From positions 5,518,001-5,582,000 of the forward strand of contig NZ_CP080332.1 in NCBI RefSeq assembly GCF_019456655.1: a DNA stretch of 64,000 bases, read 5' to 3'. The translations under genes and the position numbers were made by a program. Shown here piece after piece: positions 37,507-46,001 of the stretch. Source of the stretch: Mycolicibacterium diernhoferi. GTDB taxonomy: Bacteria > Actinomycetota > Actinomycetes > Mycobacteriales > Mycobacteriaceae. Under the pieces are notes generated by a model. That model had not been told where the DNA came from, searched no databases, and was given only the letters and a program-made list of their open reading frames with translations. Position 1 is the stretch's first letter. Every line of letters begins with the position of its first letter.

Positions 37507-38072
37507 CGCCGTTCGGCGATGAGGCGGCTAGCGGCGTCCACCGCGACCGCGCGCCGGTGCGCGATCGTCTCCGGATCGTCGGTGACCGCGTCGGGGTGCG
37601 GCAGGTGCGCCCAGGCCAACCCGGTCGAGAACAACAGCACGATCAGGTCCTCGGGCCGCCAGGCCGGGTCGACGTGGCCGGCGGCCTGCGCGGCTTCGAT
37701 GGCCGCAACCGCCTGCCCGGGCATCGGTTCGCCGTCGAACTCGGGCGCACCGAGGTCGAGTCCCTCCAGCTTGGCCCAGGTGATCATCCGGAGATGCTCG
37801 GGCCGGCGCCACGCCAGGTCATAGATCTCACCGACGAATTCCGCGACCGCCTCGGGGCGCAGCGTGACCGACGCGAAGAGCTCCCGGCCATCGCCGACGA
37901 ACACCTCCCGGAACAGGGTCTCCTTGTCGCCGAAGTGGGCGTACAGGCGTTCCTTGCTGGCCTTGGCCTCCTTGGCGATGCGGTCGATGCGGGCGCCGGC
38001 CAGACCGCACCGAGCGAACTCGGCGCGGGCGGCAGCCAGGATCGCCGAACGTAGTTCCGTCGTGGTTCTCAC
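37503..38072 (-). CDS. TetR family transcriptional regulator
   Basis: A 189-residue regulator. The helix-turn-helix is ARIDRIAKEAKASKERLYAHFGDKETLF at about residues 27-54. GTG at 38072 starts RTTTELRSAILAAARAEFARCG, a normal TetR N-terminus; the longer frame to 38450 lies antisense to the acyltransferase and is rejected. TATGCT (38084-38079) lies six bases before the GTG. It is divergent from an acyltransferase gene with strong dyads between them, so it should control that gene and itself. Confidence 0.9.
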   Translation of the reverse strand: MRTTTELRSAILAAARAEFARCGLAGARIDRIAKEAKASKERLYAHFGDKETLFREVFVGDGRELFASVTLRPEAVAEFVGEIYDLAWRRPEHLRMITWAKLEGLDLGAPEFDGEPMPGQAVAAIEAAQAAGHVDPAWRPEDLIVLLFSTGLAWAHLPHPDAVTDDPETIAHRRAVAVDAASRLIAERR

Positions 38073-38078
38073 AGCGGA

Positions 38079-38113
38079 AGCATAACCAGACGAACTGGTT
38101 CGTTCGGTATGGT
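38079..38113. promoter_or_regulatory. Divergent leaderless promoters with overlapping palindromes
   Basis: Two -10 boxes face away from each other: TATGCT for the TetR gene (38084-38079) and TATGGT for the acyltransferase (38108-38113), each six bases from its start codon. Between them are two nested perfect dyads: AACCAG, five bases, CTGGTT at 38084-38100, and ACGAAC, two bases, GTTCGT at 38090-38103. This is a compact TetR operator that would silence both genes at once. Confidence 0.75.
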
Positions 38114-38119
38114 GGCCGT

Positions 38120-38950
38120 ATGAGCGTCCTGACCGACACCGGATCCCTGATGGATCAGCCCGGACGCATCCGGGCCATTCGGCGTGCCGTCCAAACCGTC
38201 GCCGACCGGATCGACCCCCTGGTGAGCCTCTGCCGTCCATACGTCGAGGGCCTGGACCGCCTACCCCGCGATGGCCGATTCCTGTTGGTGGGCAACCATA
38301 CTCAGGCGGGGATCGAAGGGTTCCTGATTCCGTATCTGGTGCGCCGGGAGATCGGGCGGCTGGTGCGCCCGTTGACCGACCGGGCATTCGGCAATATGCC
38401 GCCGCCGATGGCCGATCTGCTGGCCGCGTGCGGCGCGACCGTCGGCGCACCGGAGTCGGCCCGGGAACTGATGCGGCATGGCGAACCGATCCTGGTGTTC
38501 CCCGGCGGCGGGCGCGAGATCTCCAAGTTCCAAGGCGAAGAGAACACCTTGAGCTGGGAGGGCCGCGCCGGGTTTGCCCGCCTCGCGGTCGAGAACGACT
38601 ATCCGATCGTGCCGGTGGCGCTGCTCGGCGGTGATGAGATCTACCAGAGCTTCACCACCCGCGATGGCCGCTGGGGGCGGCTCAGCCAGGCCCTGGCCGG
38701 GAAGCTGCCCGGGAAACCCGATACACCGATACCGCTGCTGCACGGGGTCGGCCCGACGCTGATCCCCCGACCACAGCGGATGTACGTCCGGTTCGGGGCG
38801 CCGATCCGGGGAACCCAGACCGACGAACTGCGTGAACAGACCAAGGATGCGCTGGAAGGGGCGCTGGCCGACCTGATCCGGGTGCGCGCCGAGGATCCCT
38901 ATCGCCGACTCAACCCGCTGGCCTGGACCGCAGCGGTCCGCCCGAAGTGA
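38120..38950 (+). CDS. Lysophospholipid acyltransferase family protein (PlsC-like)
   Basis: A 276-residue acyltransferase-fold protein. VGNHTQAGIEGFLIPYLV has the Asn-His of block I, followed by a Glu rather than the usual Asp of NHx4D. LVFPGGGREISKFQGEENTLSWEGRAGFARLA is the block III region (FPGG.R form), and YPIVPVALLGGDE is block IV. Such proteins acylate lysophosphatidate, diacylglycerol or a glycolipid on the cytosolic face; the acceptor is unknown. The stop codon TGA at 38948-38950 abuts the 3' end of tRNA-Thr on the other strand. Confidence 0.85.
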   Translation: MSVLTDTGSLMDQPGRIRAIRRAVQTVADRIDPLVSLCRPYVEGLDRLPRDGRFLLVGNHTQAGIEGFLIPYLVRREIGRLVRPLTDRAFGNMPPPMADLLAACGATVGAPESARELMRHGEPILVFPGGGREISKFQGEENTLSWEGRAGFARLAVENDYPIVPVALLGGDEIYQSFTTRDGRWGRLSQALAGKLPGKPDTPIPLLHGVGPTLIPRPQRMYVRFGAPIRGTQTDELREQTKDALEGALADLIRVRAEDPYRRLNPLAWTAAVRPK

Positions 38951-39022
38951 GCCACCCAGGGGAATCGAACCCCTGACCTATTCATTACGAGTGAATTGCT
39001 CTACCGACTGAGCTAGGGTGGC
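38950..39022 (-). tRNA. tRNA-Thr (anticodon CGT)
   Basis: The minus strand folds into a standard cloverleaf: acceptor stem GCCACCC with GGGTGGC, D stem GCTC with GAGC, anticodon stem ATTCA with TGAAT around loop CTCGTAA (anticodon CGT, Thr), and T stem AGGGG with CCCCT around TTCGATT. Discriminator T; CCA is not encoded. Its last base coincides with the last base of the acyltransferase stop codon on the opposite strand. Confidence 0.96.
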
Positions 39023-39023
39023 G

Positions 39024-39039
39024 CGCTCTTTGCAGAGCG
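39024..39039 (-). other. Short perfect inverted repeat at the tRNA-Thr 5' leader
   Basis: CGCTCT, four bases (TTGC), AGAGCG lies two bases upstream of the mature tRNA 5' end on the minus strand. It could be a leader hairpin of the tRNA precursor or a weak terminator for holB, which ends at 39087. There is no T-run. Confidence 0.5.
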
Positions 39040-39086
39040 GCATGAGTCTACGACAGCACCTGCGCAGCACCCAAGTTGATGTCCGA

Positions 39087-40298
39087 TCAGGTCCGCAGCG
39101 CCTGCCCGATGGTGGCCACCATGGCATCCACGGCGAACTTCGGCTTCACGTTCGTGGCGAGCGCCTCTCGGCACTGCAGCACCGCCTCGATACAGCGCAG
39201 CAGCCGGTCCGGCGGGACGTGCTCGGCCATCGCGCCGGCCTTCTCCGCCATGTCCGGGTGGTTGGCCACCACCTGACCGGCGCCCGCCGACACCACCATC
39301 GCGTCCCGGAAGTAGGTGGCCAGGTCCATCAGGGCCCGGTCCAGCGCGTCCCGGGATGCGCGGGTCTGGCGCGACTTCTGCCGCTGTTCGAGCTGTTTCA
39401 TCGCGCCGGCCGCACCGCGGATGGTGCCCGCGGTGCCCTTCCCGGTCCCGCCCGCGCCGAGGGCGGTCCGCAGTTCCTCGGCCTCGGTCTCGTTGCGGTC
39501 CACGGTCAGCGCCTTGGCCTCCGCCTCGGCGGTGGCCACCAGTTCCTCGGCGGCGCCGAACGCCCGGGACGGCGTCGCCGCGTCGCGGGCCAGGCTCAGC
39601 GCGCGTTCCCGGCGCAGCCGGGACTCCGGGTCGGTGGCCAGCCGCCGCGCCCGGCCCACATGCCCGCCGCTGACCGAGGCCGCCCAGGCCGCCACATCGG
39701 CGGCGATTCCGTCGCGCTCGGTGAGCACCGTGGCGATCGCCGCGGTCGGCGGCGTCACCAGGGCGACATGCCGGCACCGCGAGCGCAGCGTGACCGCGAT
39801 GTCCTCCGGGTCCACCGACGGCGCGCAGAGCAGGAACACCGTCGACGGCGGCGGTTCCTCCACCACCTTGAGCAGCGCGTTGGCCGCCCCCTCGGTGAGC
39901 CGGTCGGCATCCTCGACCACCACGATCTGCCACCTCCCGGTGCCGGGCCGCCGTGACGCGATCTGGACGATGTCGCGCATCTCCTTGACCCCGATGGACA
40001 ACCCCTCCGGGATGATCCGGCGCACATCGGCGTGGGTGCCGGCCATCGTGGTGGTACAGGCGCGACATTCACCGCACCCGGGTTCCCCCTCGGACGTGCA
40101 CTGCAGGGCGGCGGCGAAACACACTGCGGCGATGGAGCGTCCCGAGCCCGGCGGGCCGGTGATCAGCCAGGCGTGGCTCATCCCACCGGCCGTCAGACCG
40201 CTGTGAGACTTTTCACCCCGAGCTGCCGTCGCGGCCGTGAGCAACTCGGCCTCCACGAGGTCCTGGCCCACCAGACGCGAGAAAACACCGCTACGCAC
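39087..40298 (-). CDS. holB: DNA polymerase III subunit delta'
   Basis: Clamp-loader subunit, cytosolic. The 403-residue AAA+ protein has GMSHAWLITGPPGSGRSIAA: the P-loop Lys is Arg, a known trait of non-hydrolysing delta' subunits. Four Cys in CTSEGEPGCGECRAC form the zinc module. VVVEDADRLTEGAANALLKVVEEPP is the Walker B/sensor region, and TLRSRCRHV holds the SRC arginine finger. Equivalent of Rv3644c. Starts at GTG 40298 with TACTGT six bases upstream (leaderless layout). tRNA-Thr follows on the same strand 64 bp later. Confidence 0.94.
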   Translation of the reverse strand: MRSGVFSRLVGQDLVEAELLTAATAARGEKSHSGLTAGGMSHAWLITGPPGSGRSIAAVCFAAALQCTSEGEPGCGECRACTTTMAGTHADVRRIIPEGLSIGVKEMRDIVQIASRRPGTGRWQIVVVEDADRLTEGAANALLKVVEEPPPSTVFLLCAPSVDPEDIAVTLRSRCRHVALVTPPTAAIATVLTERDGIAADVAAWAASVSGGHVGRARRLATDPESRLRRERALSLARDAATPSRAFGAAEELVATAEAEAKALTVDRNETEAEELRTALGAGGTGKGTAGTIRGAAGAMKQLEQRQKSRQTRASRDALDRALMDLATYFRDAMVVSAGAGQVVANHPDMAEKAGAMAEHVPPDRLLRCIEAVLQCREALATNVKPKFAVDAMVATIGQALRT

Positions 40299-40378
40299 CG
40301 GTCAACAGTAGTGCCACCCGGGGACACGACACGCTGGCAGCGGCACGACACGTCCGCCCGGCCCGATACGGTAAACGG

Positions 40379-41947
40379 GTGAACGCGGAGGTGATACCCA
40401 TCGGGCGCATCAGCGCGTTCATCCGATGGGTGGCCCGCACGCCATGGCCGGTGTTCGGTCTGGGGATGGTTCAGGCCGACATCATCGGCGCGTTGCTGGT
40501 GCTCGGCTTCCTGCGCTACGGCCTGCCACCGGAGGACCGGATCCAGTTGCAGGAGCTGCCCGCCTTCAACCTCGCCGTCTTCCTCGGCTATCTGTTCGTG
40601 TCGTTCACCATCGCCGCCTACATCACGCTGCGGATGCTCATCCCGGTGATCCGCTGGCAACGCCGCGACACCCTGCTCGGCGACACCTCCACCACCATCA
40701 CCGAGGTGGCCCGGGTCCGCGCCCTGAAGATGCCGTTCTACCGGTCGGTCATCAACGTGACCAACTGGTGCCTGGGCTCGATCGTGTTCATCGTGGCCAG
40801 TTGGCCGGTCGCCAGCAAGTCGGCTCCGGTGGTGGCGGTGGCCACCGCGCTGGGGGCCACCGCGGTGGCGATCATCGGCTATCTGCAATCGGAACGGGTG
40901 CTGCGCCCGGTCGCGGTCGCCGCACTGCGCACCGGGGTGCCGGAGAATTTCCGGGCCCCCGGGGTCATCCTGCGCCAGGTGCTGACCTGGGTGCTGTCCA
41001 CCGGGGTGCCGATCCTTGCCATCGTGCTGGCGGTGGTGGCCAGCAAGTTCGAGGTTCTCAGCGCACCGGCGGAGAAGCTGACCACGCCGATCCTGCTGCT
41101 GGCCATCGCGGCACTGCTGATCGGTCTGATCGGCACCATCCTGGTCTCGATGTCGATCGCCGACCCGCTGCGGCAGCTGCGCTGGGCGCTCGGCGAGGTG
41201 CAGCGCGGAAACTACAACGCGCATATGCAGATCTACGACGCCAGCGAGCTCGGACTCCTGCAGGCCGGCTTCAACGACATGGTGCGCGATCTCGCCGAGC
41301 GGCAGCGGCTGCGTGACCTGTTCGGCCGCTATGTCGGCGAGGACGTGGCCCGCCGTGCGCTGGAGCGCGGCACCGAGCTGGGCGGCCAGGAACGCGACGT
41401 CGCGGTGCTGTTCGTCGACCTCGTCGGTTCCACACAGCTGGCCTCGACCGTCCCGGCCTCGGAAGTGGTGAACCTGCTCAACGAGTTCTTCCGCGTCGTC
41501 GTCGACACCGTGAACAAGCACGGCGGGTTCGTCAACAAGTTCCAGGGCGACGCGGCACTGGCCATCTTCGGCGCCCCGATCGAGCATCCCGACGCCTCCG
41601 GTGCCGCGCTGGCGGCCTCCCGTGAACTGCACGACGAACTGGTGAATGTGTTGGGGCAGACCGAGTTCGGCATCGGGGTGTCCGCGGGCCGGGCGATCGC
41701 CGGACACATCGGGGCCCAGGCCCGGTTCGAATACACCGTCATCGGCGACCCGGTGAACGAGGCCGCCCGGCTCACCGAGTTGGCCAAGCTGGAGGAGGGT
41801 CACGTGCTCGCCTCCGCCATCGCGGTCAGCGGGGCCCTGGACGCCGAGGCTCTGGCCTGGGACGTCGGCGAGACCGTCGAACTGCGCGGGCGCACGGCCC
41901 CGACGCAGCTGGCCCGGCCGGTCAGGCCTTTTTCGCGGCCTTCTTAG
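40379..41947 (+). CDS. Class III adenylate cyclase with six-helix membrane domain and HAMP (Rv3645-like)
   Basis: Makes cAMP from ATP at the membrane. The 522-residue protein has six transmembrane helices between about residues 20 and 255. A HAMP linker follows (PLRQLRWALGEVQRGNYNAHM), then a cyclase homology domain from about 335. Metal Asp residues occur in AVLFVDLVGSTQLAS and KFQGDAALAIFGAP (with the adenine-selecting Lys). GRAIAGHIGAQARFEYTVIGDPVNEAARLTE carries the Asp-Asn/Arg region of the transition-state site. TACGGT lies six bases before the GTG at 40379. The 3' end overlaps topA by 26 bp. cAMP made here is a plausible signal for the CRP-like sites at 55507 and 56692. Confidence 0.93.
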   Translation: MNAEVIPIGRISAFIRWVARTPWPVFGLGMVQADIIGALLVLGFLRYGLPPEDRIQLQELPAFNLAVFLGYLFVSFTIAAYITLRMLIPVIRWQRRDTLLGDTSTTITEVARVRALKMPFYRSVINVTNWCLGSIVFIVASWPVASKSAPVVAVATALGATAVAIIGYLQSERVLRPVAVAALRTGVPENFRAPGVILRQVLTWVLSTGVPILAIVLAVVASKFEVLSAPAEKLTTPILLLAIAALLIGLIGTILVSMSIADPLRQLRWALGEVQRGNYNAHMQIYDASELGLLQAGFNDMVRDLAERQRLRDLFGRYVGEDVARRALERGTELGGQERDVAVLFVDLVGSTQLASTVPASEVVNLLNEFFRVVVDTVNKHGGFVNKFQGDAALAIFGAPIEHPDASGAALAASRELHDELVNVLGQTEFGIGVSAGRAIAGHIGAQARFEYTVIGDPVNEAARLTELAKLEEGHVLASAIAVSGALDAEALAWDVGETVELRGRTAPTQLARPVRPFSRPS

Positions 41948-44747
41948 CCGGCGCCTTCTTGGCGGCCGTCTTCTTGGCGGCGGCCTTCTTCGCCGGAGCC
42001 TTCTTGGCGGCCTTCTTCACCGGACCACGGGCCCGACGATCGGCCAGCAACTCCGAGGCCCGCTCGTCGGTGATCGACAGCACGTCGTCACCCTTGCGCA
42101 GGCTGGCGTTGGTCTCGCCGTCGGTGACGTAGGGGCCGAACCGGCCGTCCTTGATCACCATCGGCTTCTCCGACACCGGATCCACCCCGAGCTCGCGCAG
42201 CGGCGGGGTGGCAGCACCCTGACGGCCCCGCCGTTTGGGTTCGGCGTAGATCTTCAGCGCCTCATCGAGGGTGATGGTGAACATCTGCTCTTCGGTGGCC
42301 AACGATCGAGAGTCGGTGCCGCGCTTCAGATATGGGCCATAACGGCCGTTCTGCGCGGTGATCTCTTCCTTGCTCTCGGGATCGACACCCACCACCCGCG
42401 GCAGCGACAGCAGCTTGAGTGCGTCCTCGAGGGTGACCGTCTCCAGATCCATCGTGCGCAGCAGCGAACCGGTGCGCGGCTTCGGACCGGTGGGCTTCTT
42501 GCCCTTCTTCGCCGGGCTGCCCGCCTCCCCGTCATCCGGTGGCTCGGGCAGGATCTCGGTGACGTACGGGCCGAATCGTCCGTCCTTGGCCACGATCTCG
42601 TGCCCGGTCTCCGGATCGACGCCCAGCGATCGTCCCTCTTGCGGTGTGGCGAAAGCCTTTTCGGCGAGCTCGAGGGTCAGCTCGTCCGGCGTCAGCTCAT
42701 CCTTGAGGTTGGCGCGCTGCGGCTTGAGTTCACCCGGATTGTCCGGGTCGGCGATCATCCGCTCCAGGTACGGCCCGTTGCGGCCGACGCGCACATTGAC
42801 CGCGCGCCCCTCGGCATCGTCGAACAGCTTGATGGAGTTGACCTCTCGGGCATCGATGCCCTCCAGGTTGCCGCCGACGAGCTGTTTGAGCCCGCCCTCC
42901 CGGGCGACCGAGCCGTCCGCACCGTGCTCGCCACCGAAGTAGAAGTTGTTGAGCCAGTTGGTCCGTCGCTCGTTGCCGGCGGCGATCTCGTCGAGTTCGT
43001 CCTCCATGGCGGCGGTGAAGTCGTAGTCGACCAGCCGACTGAAATGCTGTTCCAGCAGCCCGATCACCGCGAACGCCACCCAGGACGGCACCAGCGCGCT
43101 GCCCTTCTTGTGGACGTAGCCGCGGTCCTGGATCGTCTTGATGATCGAGCTGTAGGTCGACGGCCGCCCGATACCCAGGTCTTCCAGCGCCTTGATCAGC
43201 GAGGCCTCGGTGTAGCGGGCCGGGGGCGAGGTGGTGTGCCCGTCTGCGGTGAGATCGGCGGCGTCGACCCGCTGCCCCTGGGTGAGGTTGGGCAGGCGGC
43301 TCTCGGCGTCGTCGGCCTCGCCACCGGCCTGGTCGTCCAGGCTCTCGACGTAGGCCTTCAGGAAACCCGGGAAGGTGATGGTGCGCCCGGAGGCGTTGAA
43401 CACGACCTGCTCGCCACCGGCGGCCTGGCCGGCGATCCGCAGGCTCAGTGTGGTGCCGCGCGCGTCGGCCATCTGCGAGGCCACGGTGCGCTGCCAGATC
43501 AGCTCGTAGAGCCGGAACTCGTCGGTGTCCAGGGCGCTGTGCAACTGACCCGGGGTCTGGAACACGTCGCCGGCGGGGCGGATCGCCTCGTGGGCCTCCT
43601 GCGCGTTCTTCACCTTGCGGGTGTACTGGCGCGGGGTGGGGTGCACGTACTCCTGGCCGTAGAGCTGACCGGCCTGCGTACGGGCGGCGTTGATCGCGGA
43701 CTCCGACAGCGTGGTCGAGTCGGTACGCATGTAGGTGATGTAGCCGTTTTCGTACAGCCGCTGCGCGATGCTCATGGTGCGCTCGGAGGTGAAGCGCAGC
43801 TTGCGGCCGGCCTCCTGCTGCAGCGTCGAGGTCATGAACGGCGGGTAGGGCTTGCGCGTGTAGGGCTTCTGCTCCACCGAGGAGACGGTCAACTGTGCCC
43901 CGCGCAGCCCGGTGGCCAGCGCCGCCGCGGCGGCCTCGTCGAGCACCCGCACCTCGTCGGGCTTGCGGACCGCGCCGAGGGAGTCGAAGTCGCGCCCGGT
44001 CGCCACCCGGCGCCCGTCGACGGTGTTCAGTTTCGCGGTGAACTTCGGCGGGGCGGCCTGCGGATCGGACACGCTGGCGTCCAACTCGGCGGTGACATCC
44101 CAGTACCCGGCGCTGCGGAAGGCCATCCGCTCGCGTTCACGCTGCACGATGATGCGGGTCGCCACCGACTGCACGCGGCCGGCCGACAGCTTCGGGGCCA
44201 CCTTCTTCCACAGCACGGGTGAGACCTCGTAGCCGTAGAGCCGGTCCAGGATGCGCCGGGTCTCCTGCGCGTCTACCAGGTCGATGTCCAGGTCACGTGG
44301 GCTTTCCGCGGCGGCCCGGATCGCCGGCTCGGTGATCTCGTGGAACACCATCCGTTTGACCGGGATGCGCGGTTTGAGCGTTTCGAGCAGATGCCAGGCG
44401 ATCGCCTCGCCCTCACGGTCACCGTCCGTCGCGAGATAGAGCTCGTCGACGTCCTTGAGCAGGCTCTTGAGCTCGGTGACGGTGCTCTTCTTGTCCGGGC
44501 TGACGATGTAGAGCGGTTCGAAGTCCGCATCGACGTTGACGCCGAGACGCGCCCACGGTTCGGACTTGTACTTCGCAGGCACATCGGCGGCAGCTCGCGG
44601 CAGGTCACGGATGTGGCCACGGGAGGATTCGACGATGTAATTGGAGCCGAGGTAGCCCGCAATCTTGCGTGCTTTAGTCGGCGACTCGACAATCACGAGC
44701 CGCCGAACGTTACCGGCGCCTGCCCGGCTCCGGTCGTCGTCAGCCAC
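41922..44747 (-). CDS. topA: DNA topoisomerase I
   Basis: Relaxes negative supercoils by single-strand passage. The 941-residue type IA enzyme starts its Toprim domain with LVIVESPTKARKIAGYLG. ATDGDREGEAIAWHL holds the metal Asp/Glu residues, and ENGYITYMRTDSTTLS contains the active-site Tyr. RPSTYSSIIKTIQDRGYV and several Topo_C repeats (GPYV or GPYL followed by acidic runs) follow; zinc-finger Cys are absent, as in mycobacteria. The last about 30 residues are a Lys/Ala-rich basic tail of KKA-type repeats that aids DNA binding. The start is GTG 44747. Equivalent of Rv3646c. Confidence 0.97.
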   Translation of the reverse strand: MADDDRSRAGAGNVRRLVIVESPTKARKIAGYLGSNYIVESSRGHIRDLPRAAADVPAKYKSEPWARLGVNVDADFEPLYIVSPDKKSTVTELKSLLKDVDELYLATDGDREGEAIAWHLLETLKPRIPVKRMVFHEITEPAIRAAAESPRDLDIDLVDAQETRRILDRLYGYEVSPVLWKKVAPKLSAGRVQSVATRIIVQRERERMAFRSAGYWDVTAELDASVSDPQAAPPKFTAKLNTVDGRRVATGRDFDSLGAVRKPDEVRVLDEAAAAALATGLRGAQLTVSSVEQKPYTRKPYPPFMTSTLQQEAGRKLRFTSERTMSIAQRLYENGYITYMRTDSTTLSESAINAARTQAGQLYGQEYVHPTPRQYTRKVKNAQEAHEAIRPAGDVFQTPGQLHSALDTDEFRLYELIWQRTVASQMADARGTTLSLRIAGQAAGGEQVVFNASGRTITFPGFLKAYVESLDDQAGGEADDAESRLPNLTQGQRVDAADLTADGHTTSPPARYTEASLIKALEDLGIGRPSTYSSIIKTIQDRGYVHKKGSALVPSWVAFAVIGLLEQHFSRLVDYDFTAAMEDELDEIAAGNERRTNWLNNFYFGGEHGADGSVAREGGLKQLVGGNLEGIDAREVNSIKLFDDAEGRAVNVRVGRNGPYLERMIADPDNPGELKPQRANLKDELTPDELTLELAEKAFATPQEGRSLGVDPETGHEIVAKDGRFGPYVTEILPEPPDDGEAGSPAKKGKKPTGPKPRTGSLLRTMDLETVTLEDALKLLSLPRVVGVDPESKEEITAQNGRYGPYLKRGTDSRSLATEEQMFTITLDEALKIYAEPKRRGRQGAATPPLRELGVDPVSEKPMVIKDGRFGPYVTDGETNASLRKGDDVLSITDERASELLADRRARGPVKKAAKKAPAKKAAAKKTAAKKAPAKKAAKKA

Positions 44748-44858
44748 CTTCTTCTTCTCTCCACTTCAGCTGTTGCCAAACGTCGTGCGACGACCTGGCA
44801 ACTGACAATTTCGCATCCTGGGCGGGCATGTGCAAACTGGCTCGCCCGTCAGACACCC

Positions 44859-45440
44859 TTATATTCGCGGCCACTGTGCGAACGCATCAGGGTCGTCCGG
44901 AGGTTCCCCGACATTCTCTACCAGCCGTGACAGCCGTCGCCTACCGCTGATGCGCAACCCCGGACGCGACCCCCGAGTTCCGATCAGCGTCGGGGCGATT
45001 CCCACCCGCATCAGCGCCGACGCGAGCGCGGCGTGGGTGTCGGGCGCGTGCGGGTCCAATCCCAGCAAGAAGCGATCATCGGCCTCGGGGTGCCCCGCGG
45101 CCAGCGTCCAGGCCCGCAGCTCGCGCGCGCCGGGCAGCCACTGGGCCGGCACGGTCTTCACCGCGCCGCGCGTCCACTCCCGGGCGATGTCTGCCAGCCG
45201 GCCGTGCATCCCGGTGCGCACCAACGGGGTGTTCTCGTCGGTGCGCGCGATCTCCGGTTCCAGACCGACCTCGCTGATCATCGCGGCCAGTTCCCGGGCC
45301 CGCCACAGCTGATCGACGACGACGGACAACCGCGCCGCACCGCCGCCGATCACCACCTGACCGTGGGCAGCCAGCAGCCCGGTCAGGTCGGCGACGGCGG
45401 GCGGCACCGACTCGGCCGAGAAGAAGGACAGCTGGCTCAC
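44859..45440 (-). CDS. Conserved hypothetical protein (Rv3647c-like)
   Basis: A 193-residue protein of unknown role, conserved between topA and cspA in mycobacteria. It starts SQLSFFSAES and shows GQVVIGGGAARLSVVV, WRARELAAMISEVGLEPEIART, LADIAREWTRGAVKTVPAQWLPG and LIGTRGSRPGLRISGRRRLSRL, a mixed alpha/beta pattern without transmembrane helices. The basic C-terminal third may contact nucleic acid (inference). TAGTGT lies about seven bases before the GTG at 45440, suggesting a leaderless promoter separate from cspA, whose terminator lies just upstream. Confidence 0.85.
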   Translation of the reverse strand: MSQLSFFSAESVPPAVADLTGLLAAHGQVVIGGGAARLSVVVDQLWRARELAAMISEVGLEPEIARTDENTPLVRTGMHGRLADIAREWTRGAVKTVPAQWLPGARELRAWTLAAGHPEADDRFLLGLDPHAPDTHAALASALMRVGIAPTLIGTRGSRPGLRISGRRRLSRLVENVGEPPDDPDAFAQWPRI

Positions 45441-45471
45441 ATGACCGACACTATCGGCGTCCGATACGAAA

Positions 45472-45496
45472 ACACCCCCGGCTCGGCCGGGGGTGT
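45472..45496 (-). terminator. Rho-independent terminator of cspA
   Basis: A perfect 11-bp GC-rich stem (ACACCCCCGGC with GCCGGGGGTGT) with a 3-base loop lies 18 bp after the cspA stop. On the minus strand it is followed by TTTT. Such a canonical intrinsic terminator is uncommon in mycobacteria and isolates cspA from the next gene. Confidence 0.88.
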
Positions 45497-45513
45497 CCTC
45501 CTAGTGAGGTGGC

Positions 45514-45717
45514 TCAGACGGCGCGAACGCCGGTGGCCTGCGGCCCCTTGGGGCTCTGGCCGACCTCGAACTCGACCTTCTGGTTCTCTTCCAGGGTGCG
45601 GAAGCCCGACCCCTGGATCTCCGTGTAGTGGACGAAGACGTCAGCGGAGCCGTCCTCGGGGGCGATGAAGCCGAAGCCCTTTTCCGCGTTGAACCACTTC
45701 ACAGTTCCCTGTGGCAT
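45514..45717 (-). CDS. cspA: Cold shock protein CspA
   Basis: A 67-residue single-domain RNA/DNA chaperone with the OB-fold. [34 protein letters not shown] contains RNP1 (GFGFI) and RNP2 (VFVHY); only a part is quoted as [38 protein letters not shown] is the normal C-terminus. ATG at 45717 has AAGG-type purines upstream (GAAAGATGCC region). It has a long 5' region and its own terminator, as expected for a strongly expressed monocistronic gene. Equivalent of Rv3648c. Confidence 0.98.
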   Translation of the reverse strand: MPQGTVKWFNAEKGFGFIAPEDGSADVFVHYTEIQGSGFRTLEENQKVEFEVGQSPKGPQATGVRAV

Positions 45718-46001
45718 CTTTCGTACATTCCTTCTCTTACCGGGTGCGGTTCACCGACTTCCGGTGTACCGGGCCCGTTCCGACCGCTTACCAACGCGTG
45801 TGTCGCCGGAACTCGACCCGACCTACAACCTCGCAGGAACCGCGATCGCAACGTTCGATCCTGCGGGTGCTGAAACACGAACACAGAAGCTGCGACCACG
45901 TTCAGTCAACCATGTTCAACGCGTCTGCGACAGTCTTCAAAATGATCATGTAGTTAACAATTGACCTGGATACGCATCAAAACGATCTTGAAAGGCGACC
46001 C
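45718..46001. promoter_or_regulatory. Divergent cspA/helicase intergenic region
   Basis: 284 bp without a gene. It must hold the cspA promoter and leader (minus strand) and the helicase promoter (plus strand). It is AT-richer than its surroundings between 45900 and 46000. TTGACC at 45961 is a possible -35 for the helicase, but I see no convincing -10 at the right distance. Cold-shock leaders are often long and structured; no clear motif is visible here. Confidence 0.4.

Noticed and set aside
41935-42020. Repetitive DNA at the topA 3' end
   Set aside because: It simply encodes the Lys/Ala-rich tail of TopA, not an independent repeat element.
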